Below, one piece after another: positions 6,825 through 13,175 of a stretch of DNA of 13,227 bases. The position numbers were made by a program, and so were the translations under genes. This DNA comes from Phycisphaerales bacterium (GTDB lineage: Bacteria > Planctomycetota > Phycisphaerae > Phycisphaerales > SM1A02), in assembly GCA_018882625.1 (NCBI GenBank), contig VERO01000041.1:1-13227 (forward strand). Direction: 5' to 3'. The notes beneath the pieces were generated by a model. The model saw only the letters and a program-made list of their open reading frames with translations. It had not been told where the DNA came from and did not search any database. How positions within the stretch are numbered: position 1 is the stretch's first letter; every line of letters begins with the position of its first letter.

Positions 6825-8798
6825 TCAGCGCTGCGGCGCCGGTCCGGTGCCTCGGCCGATCTCCTCGCGCAACTTCCGGTAGACAGGCTCGAACCGCCCG
6901 CTCTCGCGGATCCCGCGTTCGGCGATCCCGATCGCATCCGCGGTGCGCCCGGTGCGCATGTAGGACATCACGAGCGCCTGGTCGCATGCCACCAGGTCCT
7001 CGACGGCCATCTTCGGCCTGGCGGCCTCGAGGAAGGGAATGGCCTCGCCCCACTCGCCGCGCAGCTGGAGAAGCCTGCCGACATACCGCTCGGTCATGCC
7101 GCTCTCGGAGAAGCCGTTCGTCAGCAGGAAGCGGCCTTCGCCAATGGCGCGCGCGGCGAGCGCGCGGTCGGTCTCGTCGAGCGAGCCGTTCTGCCGCTCG
7201 CGGCAGGCGAGCAGAAAATAGGTGTACTCGATGTGCCATGAGTTGTAGTCCGGCACCTGGCTGCGCGCGATCTCGTAGAGCCCAGCCGCCTCGCGAATGC
7301 GGTTCTCCCGGACGAGGACGCGCGCCACCATGCCCGTCAGCGGCCGCAGCGCGCCAGCGTGCACGCGGCCCGACTGCCACTCACGGGCTGTGGCCAGGAT
7401 GGGCGGGGGCATGGTGGCTTCGAAGGCACGGCATGCGCCATCAAACCGCGCGAACGCCTCGGGATTGGTGCGCTTCATGAAGGGCACGCCGAAGAGCACC
7501 CGCAGCGTGTGGTTCACGCGGTAGTCGTCGTACGGGTTGGTGCCCAGCTGCGTGGCGTACGAGCGCCAGCCCGGGAGCGCGGCCGCGGCAGATGAGTCGA
7601 CCCCAATCGGCTCCGGAAGCGGCACCATCGACTCGACCATCGCGCGCGCCGCCTTGGCCTGGCCTTCCACCGAGAGGTGCACATGGTCGTCAAGCAGCTC
7701 CCATCCGGTGGCGCCATCCGCACTGGTGTCGCGGAAGAGCGATGCGATGTCGCAGAGCGGTGCGCCGCGTGCGGCCGCTGTATCGCGGATCGCCTGCTCC
7801 GTGGCCCGCGTGGGGCGCCACGGCATCGTGTCGAGATCGCGTGCATCGAGGAATGCCTCGCGCGCCCCTGCACGGTCACCTGCAGCCGCGAGGCGCTTCG
7901 CGTCCTCGAACCGGGCTGCCGCCGCATCGCCCTCGCCAAGCGGCGCAAGCCCCGCCTCGTTGCTCGCGGTGGTGCACACGAGCACCGGCACGCCTGCGTC
8001 TTGCGCCATGTCGATCATCGCACCGATGTGCGCCTCGAGGTTGCGCGCCGCCGCCTCGCGCAGGGGAGACTCCGCTGGAATCACCGACTGCCCGACCATC
8101 TGCTCCATCAGCGTGCGGTCCTCGTCTGCGCCGCGATGCACGACCGCATCGAGTGCCTGCACCACCGCAAGTCCGCGCACCGCGCGCATCATCGGCAGGG
8201 CCCATGTGGGCATCGTGCCGGCCGCGTTGATCGATGCGGTGCCGTAGGCCCCGAAGAACTCGTTGTTCCCGACGTAGAGGATCACCAGGTCCGGCTCGTA
8301 CCGCACCACCTCCTGCATCATGTAGACAAGCGGGAAGCTGGCCACCGCCGTCGTTCCCATGTTGATGACCTCGACGGTGCGGGCGGGCCACAGGTCCTCG
8401 AGCATGGCGCGCAGGAACGATGACATCGCGAGGTTGCGCGGCTGCGGGTAGCCCTTCGCGGCGGACTCGCCGATCAGGAAGATGCGCACCGTGCCCGCTG
8501 GCTTGGGCATGACGAAGTTCGTCTCCTCGGCGTAGCCCGGGCGCGTCGGGTTTGCGAAGAAGTACGGCTTGGTCGCTGCGGGCTCCACAAGGCACAGTCG
8601 CTCGCCGGGCCTCAGCTCTCCAGCCTCGCGGATGAACGCCGGGTAGCCGCCCCAGCCGAACAGGCGCAGCACGAGCTCGAGCGCAAGCGCCAGCGCGACC
8701 GGCACGCCCATCGTCGCGGCGATGAATACGCGCCGCTTCCACTTCGGCAGCGGTGCGGATGCGGCACCTGTCTCAGGAGTTGCATCAGGCTTGGCCAT
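6825..8798 (-). CDS. Membrane-anchored SGNH/GDSL-type hydrolase with helical-repeat C-terminus (SxtL-position gene)
   Basis: 657 residues from the ATG at 8798, which gives a polar N-terminus (MAKPDATPETG) and one membrane anchor at about residues 21-47. The SGNH fold follows: block I IFLIGESAAKGYP (106-118) with predicted nucleophile Ser112, a block II glycine near 148 (INMGTT), block III YVGNNEFFG (175-183), and block V LLDDHVHLS (368-376) giving Asp371 and His374 of the triad. This form is closest to the extracytoplasmic SGNH esterases and acyl-transfer enzymes of polysaccharide modification. Residues about 490-650 form helical pairs resembling TPR repeats. It is the last gene of the carbamoyltransferase operon, 37 bp after the SxtJ-family gene. 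In saxitoxin clusters sxtL is a GDSL-family protein beside the carbamoyltransferase. The catalytic domain probably faces the periplasm; whether it removes or transfers an ester group is unknown. Confidence 0.88.
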   Translation of the reverse strand: MAKPDATPETGAASAPLPKWKRRVFIAATMGVPVALALALELVLRLFGWGGYPAFIREAGELRPGERLCLVEPAATKPYFFANPTRPGYAEETNFVMPKPAGTVRIFLIGESAAKGYPQPRNLAMSSFLRAMLEDLWPARTVEVINMGTTAVASFPLVYMMQEVVRYEPDLVILYVGNNEFFGAYGTASINAAGTMPTWALPMMRAVRGLAVVQALDAVVHRGADEDRTLMEQMVGQSVIPAESPLREAAARNLEAHIGAMIDMAQDAGVPVLVCTTASNEAGLAPLGEGDAAAARFEDAKRLAAAGDRAGAREAFLDARDLDTMPWRPTRATEQAIRDTAAARGAPLCDIASLFRDTSADGATGWELLDDHVHLSVEGQAKAARAMVESMVPLPEPIGVDSSAAAALPGWRSYATQLGTNPYDDYRVNHTLRVLFGVPFMKRTNPEAFARFDGACRAFEATMPPPILATAREWQSGRVHAGALRPLTGMVARVLVRENRIREAAGLYEIARSQVPDYNSWHIEYTYFLLACRERQNGSLDETDRALAARAIGEGRFLLTNGFSESGMTERYVGRLLQLRGEWGEAIPFLEAARPKMAVEDLVACDQALVMSYMRTGRTADAIGIAERGIRESGRFEPVYRKLREEIGRGTGPAPQR

Positions 8799-8835
8799 GG
8801 GTGCGCTCTGGCGTTCTGCGATCCGTGACCGTGCC

Positions 8836-9261
8836 CTAGAACTGCCGCTCCGGATCATGACGCCGCTCGGGCAGCGGGCGCCACATCGATCGCGAGCCTT
8901 GCGCGGGACGCAGCTCGAGCCGGTCACGCCCAAGCAGCCGCGCCACCACTCCCATGGGCGTCACGACTCCGTAGAAGACGGCACCGAGCGCCACCGTGCC
9001 GAGCGTGGTTCCCACCGCCCACGCGAAGGCCATCCATGCCCAGTAGGCGGGGAGCCCCGCGCGCGTGCCCGTGCCCGCCGTGACGAGCGCGAATGCGCCG
9101 AAACCCCACAGGTAGGGGGCCAGTGGCCGCGCCGCCGCGAACACTCCCCAGTCGACGAACCTGAAGGTCGCGCCAACCGCGCCCAGCGCAATCGCCGTGA
9201 TGATGCCCCATCGGCGCAGGTGCCGCGCATCGGGATGCCAGTCGATGGTGACGATCGCCAC
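8836..9261 (-). CDS. SxtJ-family small membrane protein
   Basis: 141 residues starting at a GTG at 9261, the only plausible start, with an AAGG ribosome-binding element about 9 bases upstream and 10 bp after the preceding stop. Three or so hydrophobic segments are visible: residues 18-36, 47-63 and 73-110, the last probably two helices joined by a turn. The C-terminal tail is polar and ends MWRPLPERRHDPERQF; an Arg-Gln-Phe ending after an aromatic/proline patch is what I recall as characteristic of the SxtJ family. The name comes from the saxitoxin cluster, where the protein's function is unknown; homologues repeatedly accompany O-carbamoyltransferases. Here it sits between DUF5989 and the SGNH enzyme, so an accessory role that holds the carbamoylation machinery at the membrane is plausible but inferred. 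Confidence 0.85.
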   Translation of the reverse strand: MAIVTIDWHPDARHLRRWGIITAIALGAVGATFRFVDWGVFAAARPLAPYLWGFGAFALVTAGTGTRAGLPAYWAWMAFAWAVGTTLGTVALGAVFYGVVTPMGVVARLLGRDRLELRPAQGSRSMWRPLPERRHDPERQF

Positions 9262-9271
9262 GAAAGTGCCT

Positions 9272-9427
9272 TCAGAAGAGCGTGTAGATGAAGGGAGCCG
9301 CCTTCGTGCCGCCGAGGAGCACCAGCAGCCCCGCCAGCAGCAGCATGATGATGATGGGGATCAGCATGTACTTCTTGTTGGTCAGCACGAAGTCGATGAG
9401 CTCGGAGATGAAGGACCGTCGTGCCAT
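9272..9427 (-). CDS. DUF5989-family 51-residue membrane peptide (SxtK-like)
   Basis: Starts at the ATG at 9427, preceded by TGAGGT overlapping the carbamoyltransferase stop, a good Shine-Dalgarno match; an in-frame ATG at 9472 lies inside the upstream gene and is not needed. The 51 residues comprise MARRSFISELIDFVLTNKKY, then one strongly hydrophobic helix (about residues 21-39) and a short tail GGTKAAPFIYTLF. The pattern of a Ser/Glu/Leu amphipathic start, a Lys-Lys-Tyr step, a single helix and an aromatic C-terminus matches DUF5989, which occurs next to NodU-type carbamoyltransferases and SxtJ proteins. The 7-bp and 10-bp gaps to its neighbours indicate translational coupling. It is easily missed because of its size. 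The function is unknown; it is probably a small subunit or membrane tether. Confidence 0.88.
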   Translation of the reverse strand: MARRSFISELIDFVLTNKKYMLIPIIIMLLLAGLLVLLGGTKAAPFIYTLF

Positions 9428-9434
9428 GTGGACC

Positions 9435-11255
9435 TCAGTCGGGGCGGAAGGATCGCTTGTACGCGTCTGCACCGGGCATCGGCGGCTGGACAGCCTTGCG
9501 CATCAGGTGGCGGCCGATCACCAGCGTGTCCATGTCGGTGAGCATGAAGCAGCGGTACGCATCGGAAGGGGAGTGGACGATCGGCTCGCCGCGGATGTTG
9601 AAGCTCGTGTTGACGAGCACCGGGCAGCCTGTGCGCCGCTCGAACGCCGAGAGTATCGCGTGAAAGCGCGGCGACCGGTCGCGGCTGACGGTCTGCACGC
9701 GCGCGGATCCGTCCACATGGGTGATCGCGGGCACGTCGCTGCGGCGTATGCGGAGCCGGTCGATGCCGTGCACCGCCTCCGCCTCTGGATTCGGTGGCGT
9801 GCGGTGCGAAGCCGCCACCGGCGCCACCAGCAGCATGTACGGACTCTCGGCGTCGAGGTCGAACCACTCGCGCTGCCGGCCATCGAGCACCGCGGGCGCG
9901 AATGGGCGGAACGACTCGCGGAACTTGATGGCCACGTTCATCCGCCGCTGCATGTCAGGGTCGCGTGGATCGCCAAGGATCGAGCGGTGCCCGAGCGCAC
10001 GCGGGCCGAACTCGGCGGCGCCGTGGAAGTGCCCGACGATTCTCCCTGCCGCGATCTCGCTCGCCACCGCATCGGCAATCTCGCCTTCCTCGATCGTCTC
10101 GTAGCGTGCACCGGCCGCATCGAGCGCCGCACGGATCTCGCCATCGCCGAACGCCGGCCCGAGATAGGACCCATGCTGCGCATCGCGCGCCGAGGGGACG
10201 CGCGGCTTCCCGAGGGTGAGATGCCAGTGCGCAAGCGCTGCGCCAATCGCGCCGCCTGCGTCGCCGGCCGCGGGCTGGATCCACAGTCGCTCGAAGGGGC
10301 CCTCGCGCAGCAGCCGCCCGTTCGCCACGCAGTTGAGCGCCACGCCTCCAGCCAGGCAGAGGTTGCGCTCTCCGGTGCGGGCATGCACGTGCCGCGCCAT
10401 CCGCAGCACGATCTCCTCGATCACGCGCTGGATGCTGGCGGCAATGTCCATCTCGCGCTGCGTGAGAGGGCTCTCAGGCTCGCGCGGCGGCCCGCCGAAG
10501 AGCGCATGAAATCGCGGGCTTGTCATGGTGAGCCCGTGGCAGTAGCGGAAGTACCGCTGGTCCATCCAGAACGACCCGTCGTCGTGGAGGCGCACGATGC
10601 GGTCCAAGATCATGTCGGCGAAGCGCGGCTCGCCGTAGGGCGCAAGGCCCATCAGCTTGTACTCGCCGCTGTTGACTCGAAACCCGCAGTATCCAGTGAA
10701 TGCGCTGTAGAGAAGCCCGGGAGAGTGCGGGAAGCGCATCTCCTCATGCAGGCGCAGCGATGCGCCATCGCCTGTCCCCCAGGCGGCGGTCGCCCACTCT
10801 CCCACGCCATCAAGGGTCAGGATTGCGGCGCGCTCGAATGGGCTCGGGAAGAACGCGCTTGCCGCGTGCGACTCGTGGTGCGACGCAAAGTGGATCGGGC
10901 CCGCATACGTGCCGCCGAGGCCAGCATCGATCTCGCGCGGCAGGTGCAGCTTGCGCTGGAGCCACGGCGGCATGGCGGCGAGGAACGCACGGAACCCACG
11001 GGGGGCGAAGGCGAGCGAGGTCTCCAGGAGCCTCTCGAACTTGACGAGCGGCTTCTCGTAGAAGACGACCGCGTCGAGCTGGGCCGGCGAGATGCCTGCC
11101 TGTGCGACGCACCACGCAGCGGCCTGCGCCGGGAACCTGTCGTCGTGCTTGCGGCGGGTGAACCGTTCCTCCTCGGCCGCGACCACGATGCGGCCGTCCT
11201 CGACGAGGGCGGCCGCGCTGTCATGGAAGAATGCAGAGAGTCCGAGGATCCTCAT
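9435..11255 (-). CDS. NodU/TobZ/SxtI-family O-carbamoyltransferase
   Basis: 606 residues, the usual length of the family, which transfers the carbamoyl group of carbamoyl phosphate through a carbamoyl-adenylate to a hydroxyl group. The start MRILGLSAFFHDSAAALVED is canonical, with His11-Asp12. The Kae1-like N-terminal domain shows the metal-binding HxxxH (His126 and His130 in ASHHESHAASAFF), TLDGVGEW (147-154, Asp149), CLAGGVALNCVANGRL (300-315) and GDAGGAIGAAL (331-341, Asp332). The C-terminal YrdC-like domain has FHGAAEFGPRALGHRSILGD (410-429) and LVNTSFNIRGEPIVHSP (547-563). All the key blocks appear intact, so the enzyme should be active. It is the first gene of a four-gene operon with DUF5989, SxtJ-family and SGNH genes. 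The acceptor cannot be deduced: no nodulation, aminoglycoside or saxitoxin synthesis gene is in the window. The start lies just after a rho-independent terminator. Confidence 0.96.
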   Translation of the reverse strand: MRILGLSAFFHDSAAALVEDGRIVVAAEEERFTRRKHDDRFPAQAAAWCVAQAGISPAQLDAVVFYEKPLVKFERLLETSLAFAPRGFRAFLAAMPPWLQRKLHLPREIDAGLGGTYAGPIHFASHHESHAASAFFPSPFERAAILTLDGVGEWATAAWGTGDGASLRLHEEMRFPHSPGLLYSAFTGYCGFRVNSGEYKLMGLAPYGEPRFADMILDRIVRLHDDGSFWMDQRYFRYCHGLTMTSPRFHALFGGPPREPESPLTQREMDIAASIQRVIEEIVLRMARHVHARTGERNLCLAGGVALNCVANGRLLREGPFERLWIQPAAGDAGGAIGAALAHWHLTLGKPRVPSARDAQHGSYLGPAFGDGEIRAALDAAGARYETIEEGEIADAVASEIAAGRIVGHFHGAAEFGPRALGHRSILGDPRDPDMQRRMNVAIKFRESFRPFAPAVLDGRQREWFDLDAESPYMLLVAPVAASHRTPPNPEAEAVHGIDRLRIRRSDVPAITHVDGSARVQTVSRDRSPRFHAILSAFERRTGCPVLVNTSFNIRGEPIVHSPSDAYRCFMLTDMDTLVIGRHLMRKAVQPPMPGADAYKRSFRPD

Positions 11256-11269
11256 GCGAGGGGCGCCGC

Positions 11270-11308
11270 AAAGAATAGCCCCGGTGCAAGCGGGGCTCGC
11301 ACCGGGGC
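11270..11308 (-). terminator. Rho-independent terminator of the PEP-CTERM-type gene
   Basis: On the minus strand a perfect 10-bp stem GCCCCGGTGC / GCACCGGGGC (11278-11287 with 11299-11308) encloses an 11-base loop and is followed by TATTCTTT. It starts 30 bp after the stop of the PEP-CTERM-type gene and ends about 15 bp before the carbamoyltransferase ATG, so it separates the two transcripts. The trailing TATTCT also resembles a -10 element. Confidence 0.85.
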
Positions 11309-11338
11309 GGATGTGTCAGAACACGATGGTCTGAAGGC

Positions 11339-12043
11339 TCAGCGGCGCCGACGGCGCGCGAGCAGGCCAGCGACACCGATCAGCGCCATGGCGCCGGGCC
11401 CGGGGACCAGCGTGTACGAGAAGTTGCTGCTCGAGGTGTACGGACCGTTCCAGCCAGTCACGGACACGCTCGGGTTGGCGAGCGCGTCGATGGCAGAGTC
11501 CCCGCCACCGCCGCCCGAGCTGAACGCATCGAAGAAGAAGGTGTCGCCGATCGAGAGACCGAGCGACGAGAGGCTCATGGTGTACGTGATCTGGTTGCCG
11601 GAGAAGCTGTAGCCAGCCAGCCCACCGGGTCCGCTCCACGAGGAGGCGCTGTAGTTCCAGAGCTGCGCACCGCCGCCACTGTCCACCCACGAACCGATCC
11701 AGTAGTCCATGCCGCCAAGCGAGCTGGTCATGCTGATTGGGCGACCCCAGCCGTTCCCAGCAGTATCGCCGGCACCGCCGGTCGAGATCCCGATCATGAA
11801 CTTGCCCCAGTCTGTGGAGTTCAGGCTTCCATTCACGGTGAGCCGGAAGACGAGGTCGGTCGCGCTGTTGGACACCTCCATGCTGAGCAGGTCCAAGGTT
11901 CCGCCTGCGTTGGCGATCCCTGGATCGATGTCGTTGCTGGAGTCGTTGTAGGTCTGCGATCCAAGAATGCCTGCGTGTGCAGCAGCGGCGCACAGGAGGG
12001 CAGCGCATCCGGAAAGTAGTCGGGTTGAGAGACGAGTAGTCAT
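11339..12043 (-). CDS. Secreted PEP-CTERM-type sorting-domain protein
   Basis: 234 residues from the ATG at 12043, with GAGG upstream as a ribosome-binding site; an ATG at 12058 would add five residues (MRSLP). Signal peptide: MTTRLSTRLLSGCAALLCAA then AHA, with predicted cleavage after residue 24. The mature part is rich in Ser, Gly, Asn and Thr. It reads like a beta-sandwich, with alternating segments such as LDLLSMEVSNSATDLVFRLTV and GKFMIGIST distantly recalling DOMON/glucodextranase C-like domains, but I cannot assign it firmly. The C-terminus VPGPGAMALIGVAGLLARRRRR is a PEP-CTERM-type sorting tag (Pro-rich motif, hydrophobic helix, Arg cluster) in the form seen in Phycisphaerae, with PGP in place of PEP. 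The protein is therefore probably exported, processed by an exosortase-type enzyme and displayed or released at the surface. No exosortase gene is in the window. Confidence 0.85.
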   Translation of the reverse strand: MTTRLSTRLLSGCAALLCAAAAHAGILGSQTYNDSSNDIDPGIANAGGTLDLLSMEVSNSATDLVFRLTVNGSLNSTDWGKFMIGISTGGAGDTAGNGWGRPISMTSSLGGMDYWIGSWVDSGGGAQLWNYSASSWSGPGGLAGYSFSGNQITYTMSLSSLGLSIGDTFFFDAFSSGGGGGDSAIDALANPSVSVTGWNGPYTSSSNFSYTLVPGPGAMALIGVAGLLARRRRR

Positions 12044-12139
12044 TGGGAGGGACCTCATGTAGGGAAAGCGTCTCCCTGATCCCTCTCTCCAGACGCCCTC
12101 ACAGTGTGGCCTCACTTGCCGCTGACGCAAGGCACATTC

Positions 12140-12154
12140 TTCCGTAACACGGAA
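12140..12154. repeat. Inverted repeat TTCCGT-AAC-ACGGAA, candidate operator
   Basis: Perfect 6-bp arms with a 3-base spacer. A further TTCCG half-site follows at 12160-12164, so half-sites recur at spacings of roughly one helical turn. The site lies about 97 bp upstream of the PEP-CTERM-type start and in the upstream region of the divergent DUF1080 gene. The length and symmetry fit a dimeric DNA-binding regulator; none is encoded in the window. Confidence 0.4.
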
Positions 12155-12271
12155 ATCACTTCCGCGCATGATTCATCAGCAGCTCACGCTTTGAAAGTCC
12201 TATATGCACGCCCGGTTTGACACCAGTCGCGGGATGCTTGGACACTTCACCCCAATGAGCACACCAAATGA

Positions 12272-12311
12272 CCGCAGCGGTCCGTCCCATGCCCAGTCCG
12301 CAGCGGTCCGT
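12272..12311 (+). repeat. 14-bp direct repeat in the DUF1080 leader
   Basis: CCGCAGCGGTCCGT occurs at 12272-12285 and again, perfectly, at 12298-12311. The unit itself contains the palindrome CCGCAGCGG. The copies are 26 bases apart start to start, not a multiple of three, so they would be read in different frames. That argues for a DNA- or RNA-level role rather than a repeated peptide and supports the downstream start at 12324. Confidence 0.45.
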
Positions 12312-12323
12312 TCAGGTTCGGAC

Positions 12324-13112
12324 ATGCGCTCGATTCGTAGTCTGATCCCCTGGCTGGCGACCGTCGCAATCGGATTGGCCGCAGCCGCTGCCATGCAACA
12401 GAGCCCCTCCTTCAAGTACCCGGTGCACGACATGGCCCGGCCGCAGCCGGCCAGCGTGTGGCCGCAGGGCTCAAGGGCCGCGGTCGATCGCGTGCCGACG
12501 GACGCCGTGCGCCTCTTCGACGGCAGCGGTCTCGGCAGCTGGGTTGGCGGGGGAGGCAAGCCAGCAGGCTGGACCGTCGAGGACGGCGTGCTCGCGGTGA
12601 AGCCCGGCACTGGCGACATCCAGACCAAGGAGAGCTTCGGTGATGTGCAGATGCACATCGAGTGGATGGTCCCTGAGGGCACGACCTGCTCAGGCCAGAA
12701 GGGATGCAACAGCGGCGTCTTCTTCATGGGCATGTACGAGCTGCAGATCCTCAACTCCAACGGCAACGAGACGTATCCCGACGGGATGGCGGGAGCCCTG
12801 TACGGCCAGTATCCGCCGATGGTCAACGCCTGCCTGCCGCTTGGCCAGTGGAACACCTACGACATCGTCTTCCGTGCGCCGCGGTTCAAGGCTGATGGCT
12901 CGCTCGAGAGTCCCGCGTACATGACGGTGATCTTCAACGGCGTGTTGGTGCAGGACCACGTCGCGATGCTCGGCCGCACCGCACATGCCGCACGCGCGAC
13001 CTATGCGCCGCACGAGCCGAAGGGCCCGATCAGGCTTCAGGACCACGGCGACCCGATCCGCTTCCGCAACATCTGGGTGCGCAACCTGCCCGCGCCGCAG
13101 GTTGCGGAGTGA
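12324..13112 (+). CDS. Secreted DUF1080 (3-keto-disaccharide hydrolase family) protein
   Basis: 262 residues from the ATG at 12324, chosen because it gives a normal signal peptide (MRSIRSLIPWLATVAIGLAA, then a short Ala run), has AGG about 9 bases upstream and leaves the direct repeats outside the coding region. ATGs at 12255, 12234 and 12204 are in frame but would put a polar Ser-rich extension before the signal. The single domain starts at about residue 61 with AVRLFDGSGLGSWVGGGGKP. It continues with GCNSGVFFMGMYELQILNSN (127-146), YPDGMAGALYGQYPPMVNAC (151-170), a WNTYDIVFRAPRF strand (176-188), and ends with PIRLQDHGDPIRFRNIWVRN (235-254), all diagnostic of PF06439. Members act on 3-keto sugars produced by sugar 3-dehydrogenases and have a concanavalin-like beta-sandwich. 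Cys122, Cys128 and Cys170 might form a disulfide once exported. A partner dehydrogenase could be the Tat-exported oxidoreductase about 8 kb away. Confidence 0.92.
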   Translation: MRSIRSLIPWLATVAIGLAAAAAMQQSPSFKYPVHDMARPQPASVWPQGSRAAVDRVPTDAVRLFDGSGLGSWVGGGGKPAGWTVEDGVLAVKPGTGDIQTKESFGDVQMHIEWMVPEGTTCSGQKGCNSGVFFMGMYELQILNSNGNETYPDGMAGALYGQYPPMVNACLPLGQWNTYDIVFRAPRFKADGSLESPAYMTVIFNGVLVQDHVAMLGRTAHAARATYAPHEPKGPIRLQDHGDPIRFRNIWVRNLPAPQVAE

Positions 13113-13175
13113 CTGGCCGGTTGCATCTCCGCAGAGTGCGGTGCGCTGGTCGTCGGACCCGCACGCATCCGTACC

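Larger units (their letters stand above)
12044..12323. promoter_or_regulatory. Divergent regulatory region between the PEP-CTERM-type and DUF1080 genes
   Basis: The 280 bp hold no convincing gene. The middle part (about 12120-12215) is richer in A and T than its surroundings, as expected of promoters. It contains the inverted repeat at 12140-12154, a TATATG at 12201-12206 that could be a plus-strand -10 element and overlaps the ATG at 12204, and a 14-bp direct repeat just before the DUF1080 start. ATGs in the DUF1080 frame at 12204, 12234 and 12255 could shorten the region if one of them is used. Confidence 0.4.

Noticed and set aside
6825..11255. The locus as part of a saxitoxin biosynthesis cluster.
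   Set aside because: Only the four carbamoylation-cassette families are present. No polyketide synthase-like SxtA, amidinotransferase or other tailoring gene is nearby, so toxin production is not supported.
9288..11612. Very long plus-strand open frame antisense to the carbamoyltransferase.
   Set aside because: Its translation is rich in Arg, Ala and His and lacks any domain pattern. Long antisense frames are expected in GC-rich genes, and the minus-strand protein is unmistakable.
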